Positions 27,138-36,557 are shown, counted from the first letter of the stretch. The stretch is 64,000 bases of DNA from Anaerostipes rhamnosivorans (GCF_005280655.1 NZ_CP040058.1:1211001-1275000); one strand, 5' to 3'. Numbers and translations are program-made. The notes: generated by a model not told the origin, from the letters alone.

Positions 27138-27424
27138 AAAAAACCTCCGTCTCTGTCCATTTCTGGATAGAGACGAAGGGTTATGTACTCTCCGTGGTAC
27201 CACTCTAATTCACGCATAAACCGCGTGCACTCACTACCGATACGAGTCAAAAAAACTGATATCTTCCCAATGTAACGGTTGGAACCGGCGTTGCCTACTA
27301 ACAGTTCAGCAAGCTGCTCAGAGGCGAGTTCACATATACCGGGCAGCTGCTTTTCACCAGACAGCAGTTCTCTGGATGCCTTCTATATCTTACTATTCCT
27401 CTTCAAAGCATTTCAATTATTAAT
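27138..27424 (-). promoter_or_regulatory. T-box leader of leuA
   Basis: On the minus strand the leader contains the T-box core AGTGGTACCACGG (27191-27205), which pairs with the tRNA acceptor end. A terminator stem CCTTCGTCTCTATCCA / TGGACAGAGACGGAGG (27144-27179) follows, then six T (27138-27143). Upstream Stem I features include a GTGAACTCGCCTCTGAGC segment whose CTC would be a leucine specifier. Uncharged tRNA-Leu would stabilise the antiterminator and allow leuA transcription. The specifier assignment is inferred. Confidence 0.88.
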
Positions 27425-27430
27425 AATGAT

Positions 27431-27459
27431 AATCTACCACACTTCATTCTATGTGTCAA
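27431..27459 (-). promoter_or_regulatory. Promoter of the leuA T-box leader
   Basis: On the minus strand TTGACA (27454-27459) and TAGATT (27431-27436) are 17 bp apart. The -35 box lies in the last codons of the upstream HTH gene. Confidence 0.7.
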
Positions 27460-27745
27460 TGGCAGAATTATTCATGTAGGTATCGACTTCATCCTTCTCT
27501 TCCGGAGACAGGGCGCGGTAATAGCGGAGCAGTTTTTCTTCTTTGGCGGAAATGTTGCCGACGAGATAGTCGATAGAAACATCCAGATAATCACAAAGAA
27601 TGACCAGATTCTCTAGCGTCGGCTGCTTTTTACCTTTTCTCCAGTATCCGATCAGGCTGTCCGACAGACCAGTGTCCTTATAAATCCGGTAGTTGGAAAT
27701 ATCATGGCTTTCCAGATATTCATTTAAATTTTCTGCAAACTTCAT
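27449..27745 (-). CDS. Small XRE-family HTH regulator
   Basis: This 98-residue protein has a Cro/CI-type helix-turn-helix (NYRIYKDTGLSDSLIGYWRK, about 18-37, followed by PTLENLVILCDYLDVSIDYL). The C-terminal 30 residues are acidic (LSPEEKDEVDTYM). ATG 27745 is preceded by GAGAGGGG. It lies head to head with another small HTH gene at 27929, with divergent promoters between them. Its target is not known; the operator at 27862-27881 is a candidate. Confidence 0.82.
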   Translation of the reverse strand: MKFAENLNEYLESHDISNYRIYKDTGLSDSLIGYWRKGKKQPTLENLVILCDYLDVSIDYLVGNISAKEEKLLRYYRALSPEEKDEVDTYMNNSAIDT

Positions 27746-27785
27746 GTATTTCCCCTCTCTGTTTATGTAACAAATTTACTCGTCT

Positions 27786-27814
27786 ATTGTAGCATAGATA
27801 AAATTTAGTGTAAA
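27786..27814 (-). promoter_or_regulatory. Promoter of the minus-strand HTH gene
   Basis: On the minus strand TTTACA (27809-27814) and TACAAT (27786-27791) are spaced by 17 bp. Confidence 0.6.
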
Positions 27815-27856
27815 CGAAGTTGTAACCAAAATACCGTGGAAAATTGTACCATTTTC

Positions 27857-27885
27857 TTGACTATCTCTACGTATAGAGATATAAT
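27857..27885 (+). promoter_or_regulatory. Promoter with built-in palindromic operator
   Basis: TTGACT (27857-27862) and TATAAT (27880-27885) are 17 bp apart. A perfect inverted repeat TATCTCTA-CGTA-TAGAGATA (27862-27881) fills the spacer and touches both boxes. A bound dimer would block RNA polymerase, as for Cro/CI-type operators. Confidence 0.8.
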
Positions 27886-27928
27886 TTATGTAAGTTTCTT
27901 ACATTCAGATAAGGGAAAGGAGAGGCGA

Positions 27929-28159
27929 ATGATAAAGTCGTACAGGGATTTTGAAAAATGGGTGAAGATTGAGATGATCCGTCAGGAGTTGACGCAGAGG
28001 CAGCTGGCAGAGAGAATGGGAATTGCCTACCCAAGGATCTCGGAAGCTCTGCATGGGAGGAAGACAGGACTCTCATATATCATCCCATTGATCGAGGAAC
28101 TTGGGGGGAATGTGGAAGACTTCAGAGAATTTCTGGAGGAAAACCAAATAGGGCGTTGA
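27929..28159 (+). CDS. Small HTH protein (Cro/CI-like)
   Basis: This 76-residue protein is almost only a helix-turn-helix domain (LTQRQLAERMGIAYPRISEA, about 23-42). ATG 27929 has AAAGGAGAGG upstream; the longer frame from 27836 would include the promoter. It probably acts as a dimeric repressor, perhaps of its own promoter at 27857. It is followed by a separate short gene of the EF-Tu barrel type. Confidence 0.8.
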   Translation: MIKSYRDFEKWVKIEMIRQELTQRQLAERMGIAYPRISEALHGRKTGLSYIIPLIEELGGNVEDFREFLEENQIGR

Positions 28160-28208
28160 GTTTTTCACTGGTTGTATTATAATCAACTTAAAAAGACGGG
28201 GGAACAGC

Positions 28209-28574
28209 ATGGGATTTTTAGACAGATTCAAAGTTCATACGACCAGTGAATACGAAGAGGGAAAAGAGAGAGTGTACCGGCTCCATCAGGAGGCCGGCAG
28301 TCTTTCCTATGTGGAGGGAATCTACAGAGAGAACGGCCGCTTTTTGATGTCTGTATCCTTTGTAAAGGGAGTGCATAAAGAAGGTGAGGAAGCAGAGCTT
28401 TACGACTGCAACGGCCTTGCGGCAGCGACGGTCCATATCAGAGAGATCCGCCTTGGCTCCGGAGAAGACCACTCAAAGGTATCAGAAGCAGGAGAAGAGG
28501 GTATCATCGTATTTGATCTCGAAAAGGGAGAGGAACACTGGCAGGAGAAGGGACAGTATCTCGCAGGGCACTAA
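28209..28574 (+). CDS. Hypothetical protein with an EF-Tu domain-2-like barrel pattern
   Basis: This 121-residue soluble protein starts at ATG 28209 after GGGGGAA. The region 48-118 has the rhythm of a translation-factor beta-barrel: SVSFVKGVHKEGEEAELYD, then AATVHIREIR, then SEAGEEGIIVFDLEKGE and a closing EKGQYLAG. In EF-Tu domain 2 such blocks read G.v.kG.i..Gd, V..I, A..G..v.l.l and G.vl. No GTPase domain is present. The similarity is a visual pattern match and the function is unknown. A terminator at 28589 ends the gene. Confidence 0.6.
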   Translation: MGFLDRFKVHTTSEYEEGKERVYRLHQEAGSLSYVEGIYRENGRFLMSVSFVKGVHKEGEEAELYDCNGLAAATVHIREIRLGSGEDHSKVSEAGEEGIIVFDLEKGEEHWQEKGQYLAGH

Positions 28575-28588
28575 CATAGGAAGGACGT

Positions 28589-28628
28589 AAAAACAGCCAT
28601 GACCGGTTTTGCGGTGATGGCTGTTTTT
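28589..28628. terminator. Terminator after the 121-residue hypothetical gene
   Basis: AAAAACAGCCAT (28589-28600) pairs with ATGGCTGTTTTT (28617-28628). The stem is perfect and carries both A- and T-tracts, so it can serve both convergent genes. Confidence 0.88.
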
Positions 28629-28661
28629 ATGTGATGATAAGGATTCCATGAGCAAAGATCC

Positions 28662-29093
28662 TTATTTTTGTGCCTGTTTCAGGGCATTTTTGATGGATTG
28701 CTTTAAAATGGTGTTGGTGTACTGGCTCTCGTCGTCAAACTGAATGTCATCGACAGATTTTACCTTGGGAAGCTGTTTGTTGATCTCACCGAGGGCCGGC
28801 TCGATCAGGGGATACATGGTTTTGACACTTTTATTTAAATGCTTTAAAGCGACATTATTAACTTTGTTGTCCTTGACTGTGACCTCCACTTCCAGCTCAT
28901 TTTCTCCCAGTGTAAGAGGAGAGGAATATACCCCTTCTATGTACTCCATCGTCTCCGTGCTCTTCTTATGTTCCTTAGACGGAGCAAACATAAAAATCAA
29001 AAGCAGGATTAGCAAGATTCCAAGCAAGACAAAGATGCCGGTATAGATTAGTTCTTTCGCCTTAAACACGACGATTTTCGTTTTTGCTGACAT
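28662..29093 (-). CDS. Membrane-anchored protein with degenerate FMN-binding-like domain
   Basis: This 143-residue protein has one N-terminal membrane helix (about 15-36) and an extracellular domain. The pattern EVEVTVKDNKVNNVALKHLN, then VDDIQFDDESQYTNTILKQS, with a final KNALKQAQK, follows the FMN_bind domain order. The SGAT motif that normally holds the flavin-attachment Thr is absent (FDDESQYT instead), so covalent flavinylation seems unlikely. The start at 29093 has AGGAGG upstream. It stands alone between two terminators or promoters. Function is unknown. Confidence 0.6.
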   Translation of the reverse strand: MSAKTKIVVFKAKELIYTGIFVLLGILLILLLIFMFAPSKEHKKSTETMEYIEGVYSSPLTLGENELEVEVTVKDNKVNNVALKHLNKSVKTMYPLIEPALGEINKQLPKVKSVDDIQFDDESQYTNTILKQSIKNALKQAQK

Positions 29094-29364
29094 AGGGTCC
29101 TCCTAAAAAGATTCTATTATAGTATATGGTCTGGACAGGCAGAATAGAACTATTTGTATCTAAGAAATAAAATATTTTTGATCGATGTTTTTTTGTCCAT
29201 ACATAAGAATATGACAGCGGGCCTGCTCCTATGAGTGGCATATGAATTTTTCGTATGTTAAGAATTCAGCCGCCAGAAAACAGAAGGAATTGTCTGTGGA
29301 GCAGGCAGAGTTTTTCATGTATAATAGAATCCATCCAAAAAGATGACAAGACAGGAGGTAGCCG

Positions 29365-32300
29365 ATGGCATTGCAATGTGTTCTGGGCGCAGGCCGGACA
29401 GGAAAAACAAGTTATATCTACGAACAGATGATAAAGGAATCCATGGAGAACAGGAACGACAATTTCTTTTTTCTGGTCCCGGACCAGTCTACGTTAAACG
29501 CACAGAGAGAGCTGGTCACAAGACATCCCAGCCACGGTACTATGAACATCGATGTGGTTGGTTTTTACCGCCTCTCGTACCGGGTGTTCGAGGAGCTGTC
29601 TTATATCCCAAAAGAGCTTCTGGCAGATGAGGGGAAATCCATGGTCATAAGAAAGGTCATGGGGGAATGCAGAAAGGACCTTTTAGTGTTCGGCTCCAGC
29701 ATGGAGAAGCAGGGTTTTATTGACGAGATGAAGTCCTTTTTTGCGGAGACCTATCAGTACGATGTTTCTCTGGAAAAGCTTAGAAAGGCACTGGAAGCCT
29801 TTGAGGATCAGGACAGTCTGACGCTTAAAATGAAAGATATTGTCCTGGTGCTTAACAAGTTTGAAGAGTATATGAAGGATCGGTATCTGGTGTCAGAACA
29901 GCTGCTTGACGTGCTGGCACAGAAGATCACTGAATCAAAGAAGCTTAAAAATGCAGTGATCTATATTGACGGATTTACGGGGTTTACCCCCATACAAAAT
30001 AAAGTGTTAGAAAGGCTGCTGCCTTATGCAAAGAAAGTCGTGGCGGCGTTTACAATTGATGAAAAAGAATTAAGAGGGCCGTACAGGGAATATGAACTGT
30101 TTGCACTGCCAAAGAAGGAAATCTATCATTTAAAGCAGATGGCAAAGGAGCAGGGAGTCAGAGTACTGCCTGATGTGGTGCGAACCCCAAAGACCATGGG
30201 CTCTAAAGAACTGCGCCATCTGGAACAAAATCTGTTCCGGTATCCGTTCCATGTATACGGAAAAGAGACAGAGGACATAAGGATCTGCAGGCTTAAAAAT
30301 CCGAAAGAGGAAAGCCGGTTTATCTTAAGTTCGATCGAACGGCTTGTACGGGAAGAGGGTTACCGGTACAAAGATATGGTCGTGCTGACCGGTGATATGG
30401 AGACCTACCAGCCCGAGCTTGAAAAGTGCTTTGCCGATTCCGGCATTCCCTATTTTATTGACGGAAACAGGGCGCTGCGAAACAATCCCTGTGTGGAGAC
30501 GATTCTGTCGGTCCTTAAAATGATCCAGATGGATTATTCCTATGATATGGTGTTCCGATATTTGAAATCCGGGTTTTCTATTCTGGGCCCGGAAGAGACG
30601 GATCTTTTAGAGAATTATGTGGTGGCCGCAGGCATCAGAGGCTATGCAAGATGGAACCGGCCCTTTAAGAGCCGGGCTTTTTCCAAGGAGGAGATGAAGC
30701 AGATCAACCAGTCCAGGGATGCTTTTATGAAGGAGACCGGACCGTTAAAGGAAGGAATCAAAATACGGGGGATCACGGTGCTGGAAAGACTCACCTGCCT
30801 CCATGACTTTTTCCTCACCCTGGACATCCAGGGACAGATGGAGAAAAAGAAGGAGGAGTTTGAGCTTGCAGGTTTTCTGGCACTGGCGAAAACTTACGAA
30901 CAGATCTACGGTGAGGTCCTAAATATCATGGACCAGATGGCGGCTATCCTTGGAGAGGAAAAGCTGTCTTTTGATGAGTTTTGCGCGGTTCTAGAGACTG
31001 GGCTTTCGGAGATGAGCGTGGGTGTTATTCCTCCTGGCCTGGATCAGGTAATCGTAGGTGATATCGAGAGGACCAGAGTGGAAGGCGTGAAGGTTTTATT
31101 TTTTGCAGGCGTGAATGAGGGGGTGGTGCCGAAACCATCCTCCGGCGGCGGTCTTGTGACGGATTCCCAGAGAGAAAAGCTATTAAAAGCAGGAATTTCT
31201 CTGGCACCCGGAGCGGCAAACCAGGCTTATATGGAACAGTATTATCTGTATCTTGCCATGGCAAAGCCGGAAGATAAACTTTTTCTTACTTATTCCTCCA
31301 TGGACCCGTCAGGCGACAGCAAAGCTCCTTCCTATATTTTAGGGAGAATCGAAAAAATATTCCCGAGGCTTAAAAGGGACGATGATCCAGCCGGGGATGC
31401 AGTTTATTCTGTGAATGAGGCAAAAGAGAGGTTTATTGAATTGCTGCAGGATTTAGATGAGCAGGAACCTGGACAGGAAATGGCGGCCATCTATGAGGTT
31501 TTGAAAGAAATGGATCAGGCCGCCCGGTATCTGGACGCCTATTTCTATCACAATGAGGAAGGAAACTTGGACAGGCATCTGACGTCGCTTCTTTATGGAA
31601 AAGAGCTGGAAAATAGTGTGACCCGTGTGGAAAAGTTTTCAGGCTGTGCCTTTGCCCATTTTCTCCAGTACGGGCTGAAACTCAGAGAACGGCTGGTCCA
31701 TGAGATCCTTCCCATGGATATGGGACAGGTGTTTCACCGGACGCTCCAGTTTGTGGGAGAGGAAGGGAGCTGGGACTGGGAAAGTGACGAGGAACGGGAC
31801 CGTTTTGTGGACTCTTTAGTGGAGCGGGCCCTCGATGAAGATCCGGATAAGAAAGAGATCTTTGAGAGCAGCAGCCGGAATCGGTACACAAAGGAGCGGA
31901 TCAAGAGGATGGCAAAGAGGGCGGTCTGGGCGGTAGAGCAGCAGATTAAGAGGGGGGAGTTTACCCCGTATGAATATGAACTGGGATTTTCTGCTGATGA
32001 CGGCCTGTCCTGCGCAAATCTTGCCTTAAAGGACGGAACGAAAATGAAGTTTACTGGGGTGATCGACCGGGTGGACTGTTATGAGGATGATGAAAATCTC
32101 TATCTGAAGATCATTGATTATAAATCCGGAAATATGCAGTTTGATTTTACCAAGATATTGAACGGCCTGCAGGTACAGCTGGTTGTGTATATGAATGCGA
32201 TCCTGGAACTGGAAGGGAAAAAGCACCCTGAAAAACGGATGATACCGGCCGGTATGTTTTATTTTCATGTGGATGACCCGGTGATCGCACCGAAGACGGA

Positions 32301-32718
32301 CGGGGAGCCGGAGATGGAGGTCCTCAAGAATCTTCAGTTAAGAGGTGTGGTAAATGAGGAATTCGGGCTTGTGGAGCATCTGGAACAGGAGGATGCGTAC
32401 GGGATCGTAACCCTGCCAGTGACCAGGACAAAAACAGGCTACAAAAAGGGCTCAGCCCTGTTAAATACCACTGAATTTAAGAATCTGGGACAGAAGGTGG
32501 AAGAAAAGATGAAGCAGATGGGGGAAGCCATGATGGACGGGGATATTTCTATAAGACCTTATGAATACCAGACAATGCCCTGCGATTACTGTGCGTTTAA
32601 GAGCATATGCGCATATGAGCCGAAACTTACGAAACCGAGAAAGCTTACAAAGATTGGGCTTGTTGAGGCAAAGCAGATATTAGCGGAAGGAAAGGAGACA
32701 GACGATGCCTTGGACTGA
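29365..32718 (+). CDS. addB: ATP-dependent nuclease subunit AddB
   Basis: This 1117-residue subunit works with AddA to process double-strand ends for recombination. A Walker A motif GAGRTGKT (8-15) opens an inactive helicase-like region. The C-terminal RecB-like nuclease is tied by a 4Fe-4S cluster whose ligands are visible as Cys761 (SGCAFAHFL) and Cys1073, Cys1076 and Cys1082 (CDYCAFKSIC). The nuclease motif IIDYKSG lies near residue 918. The start has AGGAGG upstream. Its end overlaps addA by 14 bp. Confidence 0.95.
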   Translation: MALQCVLGAGRTGKTSYIYEQMIKESMENRNDNFFFLVPDQSTLNAQRELVTRHPSHGTMNIDVVGFYRLSYRVFEELSYIPKELLADEGKSMVIRKVMGECRKDLLVFGSSMEKQGFIDEMKSFFAETYQYDVSLEKLRKALEAFEDQDSLTLKMKDIVLVLNKFEEYMKDRYLVSEQLLDVLAQKITESKKLKNAVIYIDGFTGFTPIQNKVLERLLPYAKKVVAAFTIDEKELRGPYREYELFALPKKEIYHLKQMAKEQGVRVLPDVVRTPKTMGSKELRHLEQNLFRYPFHVYGKETEDIRICRLKNPKEESRFILSSIERLVREEGYRYKDMVVLTGDMETYQPELEKCFADSGIPYFIDGNRALRNNPCVETILSVLKMIQMDYSYDMVFRYLKSGFSILGPEETDLLENYVVAAGIRGYARWNRPFKSRAFSKEEMKQINQSRDAFMKETGPLKEGIKIRGITVLERLTCLHDFFLTLDIQGQMEKKKEEFELAGFLALAKTYEQIYGEVLNIMDQMAAILGEEKLSFDEFCAVLETGLSEMSVGVIPPGLDQVIVGDIERTRVEGVKVLFFAGVNEGVVPKPSSGGGLVTDSQREKLLKAGISLAPGAANQAYMEQYYLYLAMAKPEDKLFLTYSSMDPSGDSKAPSYILGRIEKIFPRLKRDDDPAGDAVYSVNEAKERFIELLQDLDEQEPGQEMAAIYEVLKEMDQAARYLDAYFYHNEEGNLDRHLTSLLYGKELENSVTRVEKFSGCAFAHFLQYGLKLRERLVHEILPMDMGQVFHRTLQFVGEEGSWDWESDEERDRFVDSLVERALDEDPDKKEIFESSSRNRYTKERIKRMAKRAVWAVEQQIKRGEFTPYEYELGFSADDGLSCANLALKDGTKMKFTGVIDRVDCYEDDENLYLKIIDYKSGNMQFDFTKILNGLQVQLVVYMNAILELEGKKHPEKRMIPAGMFYFHVDDPVIAPKTDGEPEMEVLKNLQLRGVVNEEFGLVEHLEQEDAYGIVTLPVTRTKTGYKKGSALLNTTEFKNLGQKVEEKMKQMGEAMMDGDISIRPYEYQTMPCDYCAFKSICAYEPKLTKPRKLTKIGLVEAKQILAEGKETDDALD

Positions 32719-35700
32719 ACAACAAAAGCAGGTCATAGCGGAGAGAGATTGCAGCCTTTTAGTGTCTGCCGCGGCAGGATCTGGAAAGACGGCGGTGCTG
32801 GTGGAGAGGATCATTGAAAAGATTTCTGCCAAGAAAGATCCGGTGGATGTGGATCGGCTGCTTGTGGTAACTTACACTCATGCGGCGGCCAATGAGATGA
32901 AGGAAAGAATACGGAAAGCTATTGAAAAGAAGGTGGAGGAGGAGCCGGAAAATGAGCACCTCATCCGTCAGCTTTCCCTGATCCACAAGGCCCAGATTAC
33001 AACGATCCACAGCTTCTGCCTGAACCTGATCAGAGATTACTATTATAAACTGGACCTGGATCCCAACTTTGCCATCGGTGACCAGGGCCAGATGGAACTT
33101 ATGAAGCTGGAGGTACTGGATGATGTGCTGGAGGAAGCCTATGAGGAGCAGAGTGATGCGTTTGTAGAGTTTATCGAGAGCTATATTCCGGGCAAAAATG
33201 ATGACAGGCTCAAGGACTATGTCCTTGGCCTCTATGAGAGCTCCAGAAGCCACATTGACCCCTTAGGCTGGCTGTCAGAGGCCAAGAAGGGTTTTCAGAT
33301 CCGCACAAAGGAGGAACTACACCACGCAGTCTGGATGAAGGAGATATTAAAAGATGTCAAGGCAGTGGCGGCATCTGCCTGTGCGGTGATAAAAGAGGCA
33401 GTCGATACGGCATCGGAACCACAGGGCCCTTACTTTTATCTGCCCACATTATCTAAAGATCTGGAAGCGATGGAGCAGTTTCAGGCGGCAGAGACTTATG
33501 AGGAATTCGGAAATGTATTTCTTTCTTTTTCTAAACCACGTCTGAACGGGAGAAAGAAAAAGGACGATGTCATTGACGTCCGGCTTCAAGATGACTGTAA
33601 GGAACTGAGAAAGAAGGCGTATGATCTGATCGACTCCATCAGAGGCAGCTATTTTTATAAACCGGAAAGTGAGATCATCCGCCAGATTCGTATGGTCCGC
33701 CAGCCTATGGAAGGTTTTATAGACCTAACAAAGCGGTTTTACCAACGTTTTATGGACCGGAAAAAGCTTGATAATCTGCTGGATTTCAGCGATCTGGAAC
33801 ACCTGGCTCTGGAACTTTTGACAGAAGGCTTTGATGAGAAGGGGAATCCGGCTGTCAGCGCTATTGCCAGAGAAAAGGCAGAATATTACCATGAGATCTA
33901 TATCGATGAATACCAGGACAGCAACTTTCTTCAGGACGCGATTCTGCAGAGTGTGTCTATGAAAAGTCTTGGCGGAAATAATGTCTTTATGGTGGGGGAT
34001 GTCAAGCAGAGTATTTACAGTTTCCGTCTGGCAAGGCCGGAACTTTTCATTGAAAAATACCACGGCTATCAGCGGGACGGAAAGAATGCAAAGCTCATAG
34101 AACTGAGAAACAATTTTAGAAGCCGCAGGGAGGTTCTTAACACCGTCAATGATATCTTCTATCAGATTATGCACACCACTCTTGGAAATATCGAATATAC
34201 CAAGGATGTGGCACTGGTTCCGAGTTTCCCTTATGAAGAGGCAGAAGGTACAGGCGGAAACGCCGAACTGCTTTTGGTGGGCAGGGATTGGGCGGAGGCC
34301 TCTGAGGATGATAAAGATGTTCTGGAGGCAAGGATGATCGCGGACCGGATCAGGAAACTGGTGGACGGACCTTCACCCCAGATGGTGCTGGATCATGATG
34401 AAAAGGGCAACGAGATCTACCGGAAAGCAGAGTACAGGGATATTGTCATTCTCCTGCGCTCTGTCAAGGGAAATGCGGAAAAGATCCAGGAGGTATTGAT
34501 GGACGCCGGAATCCCGGCTGTTTCAAGCAGTCAGAGTGGATATTTTGATACAGTGGAGGTCCGTGTGGTCTTAAGTCTGCTCACAGTGGTGGACAATCTG
34601 TATGCGGATATTGAAATGGCCGCCTTTCTCCGTTCGCCGATGATCGGTATGACAGGGGAAGACCTGGCAAGGCTGAAACTTGATGGGAAGAAAATACATC
34701 TGTATGACTGTCTTAAAGAGACGCCGGAGGATCATAAAAAGGCCGCAAAGGCATTGTCAGTGCTTAAAAAACTCAGGGAGGCAAAAACCTATCTGTCCCT
34801 CCATGAGCTGCTTTGGATGGCCTTTGACTTGACCGGATATTATCATTATGCCGGCGCTATGCCCCAGGGAGCCAAACGCCAGGGCAACCTTTTAATGCTG
34901 GTGGAACAGGCTAAGTCTTATGAAGCCAGCCGTTATAAGGGGGTATTTCATTTTATTCGCTACATGGAACAGTGTAAAGAATACAACATGGATTTCGGCG
35001 AGGCCAATCCGCTGAATGGTAATGATAATCTGGTCACCATCACCAGTATCCATAAGAGCAAGGGGCTGGAATATCCTATTGTGTTTCTTTCCAAAACCCA
35101 TAAGAAGTTTAATCTAAGGGATACCAGCGGAAGCCTTTTGTTCCACCCGGACTATTTTATAGGGCCGGATCTTGTAAATATCAGGCAGAGGACGAAACAA
35201 CCGACCATTATGAAAGGTATGATCTCAAGACAGCTGATTAAAGATTCTTTAGGGGAAGAACTGAGGGTTCTGTATGTGGCTCTTACAAGAGCCAAAGAAA
35301 AGCTGATTATGACAGGGGTCCAGGGAAGCCGGCATCAGTTCAGAGAGGGGAGCGCCATCTCCTATGTGGATCTTTTAAATGCACGGTCTTATCTGGAATG
35401 GCTCCTCATGGCTGCCGGACATATGGATCAAAGTCCGTTGGAGATCCGCTTTTTATCAGAGGAAGATGTGGCACTGGCCAGCGTGGAGGAAGTCTTTACA
35501 TCCTACAGAGACAAGGGAATACTGACGGATGCACTGGAATCCATGGCGGGGACAGAGGAGGCCCAGGATATGAAACGTGCCTTTGCCTACCAATATCCAT
35601 ATGAGCTGGAAAGAGACGGGAGGCTTAAGTACTCTGTGTCGGAGATCAAGAGAATGTCCCAGGCCGCAGAACCTTCCGAAGCATATCGGCCCCAGCAGGA

Positions 35701-36265
35701 AACAGAGCCGCTCTATCCGAAATTCCTAAAAAAAGAAGCAGAGATTTCTAAAGCTTCCCGGGGAACGGCGGTCCACAAGGTCATGGAGCTTCTGGATTTT
35801 TCATCGGAATATACGCCAAAACTGCTGGAAGAACAAGTCCATCAGTGGGCTTTAGAAGGCAAACTTGAGGAAGGTATGGAGACCTTGATCCCCAGGGATG
35901 ATATCATGGCATTTTTGAAGTCAGACCTGGGACAGAGAATCAAAAAGGCAGCGGAAAGAAAGGAAGATTATAAGGAAGCGCAGTTTGTCATGGGGGTCAA
36001 GTTCCGAGAAATGGAGCCAGAGGCCAAAAGCGATGACTATGTTGTGCTTCAGGGTATTATCGACCTATATTTTAAAGAAGGAAAAGAGCTGGTCCTGGTG
36101 GATTACAAGACAGACAGGGTAAAGCCGGGAGAGGAAGAAATCCTCGTTTCCAGGTACCGCACGCAGCTGCAGTATTATAAAAAAGCCCTGGAACAGATGG
36201 AGCAAAAAAGAGTCAAAGAATGTTACATTTACTCAGTTCCTCTGAGGAAGGCTATTAGTTTATAA
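32705..36265 (+). CDS. addA: ATP-dependent helicase-nuclease subunit AddA
   Basis: This 1186-residue UvrD-type helicase with C-terminal nuclease is the motor of AddAB. Motifs in order are SAAAGSGKT (Walker A, 21-29), TTIHSFC, DEYQDSN (Walker B, from Asp401), VGDVKQSIYSFR, the motif V/VI region ITSIHKSKGLEYP and LYVALTRAKEKL, and the nuclease LVDYKTD (Asp1133, Lys1135). It starts inside the 3' end of addB with GGAAAGGAG upstream. A Chi-type recognition site cannot be inferred from this sequence. Confidence 0.96.
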   Translation: MPWTEQQKQVIAERDCSLLVSAAAGSGKTAVLVERIIEKISAKKDPVDVDRLLVVTYTHAAANEMKERIRKAIEKKVEEEPENEHLIRQLSLIHKAQITTIHSFCLNLIRDYYYKLDLDPNFAIGDQGQMELMKLEVLDDVLEEAYEEQSDAFVEFIESYIPGKNDDRLKDYVLGLYESSRSHIDPLGWLSEAKKGFQIRTKEELHHAVWMKEILKDVKAVAASACAVIKEAVDTASEPQGPYFYLPTLSKDLEAMEQFQAAETYEEFGNVFLSFSKPRLNGRKKKDDVIDVRLQDDCKELRKKAYDLIDSIRGSYFYKPESEIIRQIRMVRQPMEGFIDLTKRFYQRFMDRKKLDNLLDFSDLEHLALELLTEGFDEKGNPAVSAIAREKAEYYHEIYIDEYQDSNFLQDAILQSVSMKSLGGNNVFMVGDVKQSIYSFRLARPELFIEKYHGYQRDGKNAKLIELRNNFRSRREVLNTVNDIFYQIMHTTLGNIEYTKDVALVPSFPYEEAEGTGGNAELLLVGRDWAEASEDDKDVLEARMIADRIRKLVDGPSPQMVLDHDEKGNEIYRKAEYRDIVILLRSVKGNAEKIQEVLMDAGIPAVSSSQSGYFDTVEVRVVLSLLTVVDNLYADIEMAAFLRSPMIGMTGEDLARLKLDGKKIHLYDCLKETPEDHKKAAKALSVLKKLREAKTYLSLHELLWMAFDLTGYYHYAGAMPQGAKRQGNLLMLVEQAKSYEASRYKGVFHFIRYMEQCKEYNMDFGEANPLNGNDNLVTITSIHKSKGLEYPIVFLSKTHKKFNLRDTSGSLLFHPDYFIGPDLVNIRQRTKQPTIMKGMISRQLIKDSLGEELRVLYVALTRAKEKLIMTGVQGSRHQFREGSAISYVDLLNARSYLEWLLMAAGHMDQSPLEIRFLSEEDVALASVEEVFTSYRDKGILTDALESMAGTEEAQDMKRAFAYQYPYELERDGRLKYSVSEIKRMSQAAEPSEAYRPQQETEPLYPKFLKKEAEISKASRGTAVHKVMELLDFSSEYTPKLLEEQVHQWALEGKLEEGMETLIPRDDIMAFLKSDLGQRIKKAAERKEDYKEAQFVMGVKFREMEPEAKSDDYVVLQGIIDLYFKEGKELVLVDYKTDRVKPGEEEILVSRYRTQLQYYKKALEQMEQKRVKECYIYSVPLRKAISL

Positions 36266-36386
36266 TTATTTTACATAATATCAGCTAATTTTAAGAAACT
36301 GGGCATAGGGAAGTCACAATTCTCTGTTATCATTAGGACATGGAAAGCAAAGAAGGAATCAGACATGAAGAAAAGGAGTGATGACC

Positions 36387-36557
36387 ATGTCAGAGAATGC
36401 AACGCTTTCAGTAGAAGAGTTGATGAAGAAGAGTTTAACATTTGCCCTGGCCGCAACGTTGCTGGCAGGCACATCAAACATCTCAACAGTGAAAGATAAG
36501 ATAAAAGTAAGTGAGAATGAATCAGGACATATTGTGATAGAACAGATGAATGATTAG
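36387..36557 (+). CDS. Small hypothetical protein downstream of addA
   Basis: This 56-residue frame has ATG 36387 preceded by AAAGGAGTGATG. It encodes MSENATLSVEELMKKSLTFA and continues with LAATLLAGTS and a polar end VIEQMND. The central hydrophobic patch could be a weak membrane or signal segment. The stop codon overlaps a candidate forespore promoter of the next gene. No family was recognised. The strong ribosome-binding site is the main evidence. Confidence 0.5.
   Translation: MSENATLSVEELMKKSLTFALAATLLAGTSNISTVKDKIKVSENESGHIVIEQMND

Noticed and set aside
27449..28159. HTH pair as the remnant of a prophage control region
   Set aside because: No integrase, att-like repeat or structural phage gene was seen in the neighbourhood.
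29365..36265. Large helicase-nuclease pair as a new defence system
   Set aside because: Motifs, order and overlap are those of the housekeeping recombination enzyme AddAB. No additional defence genes are nearby.
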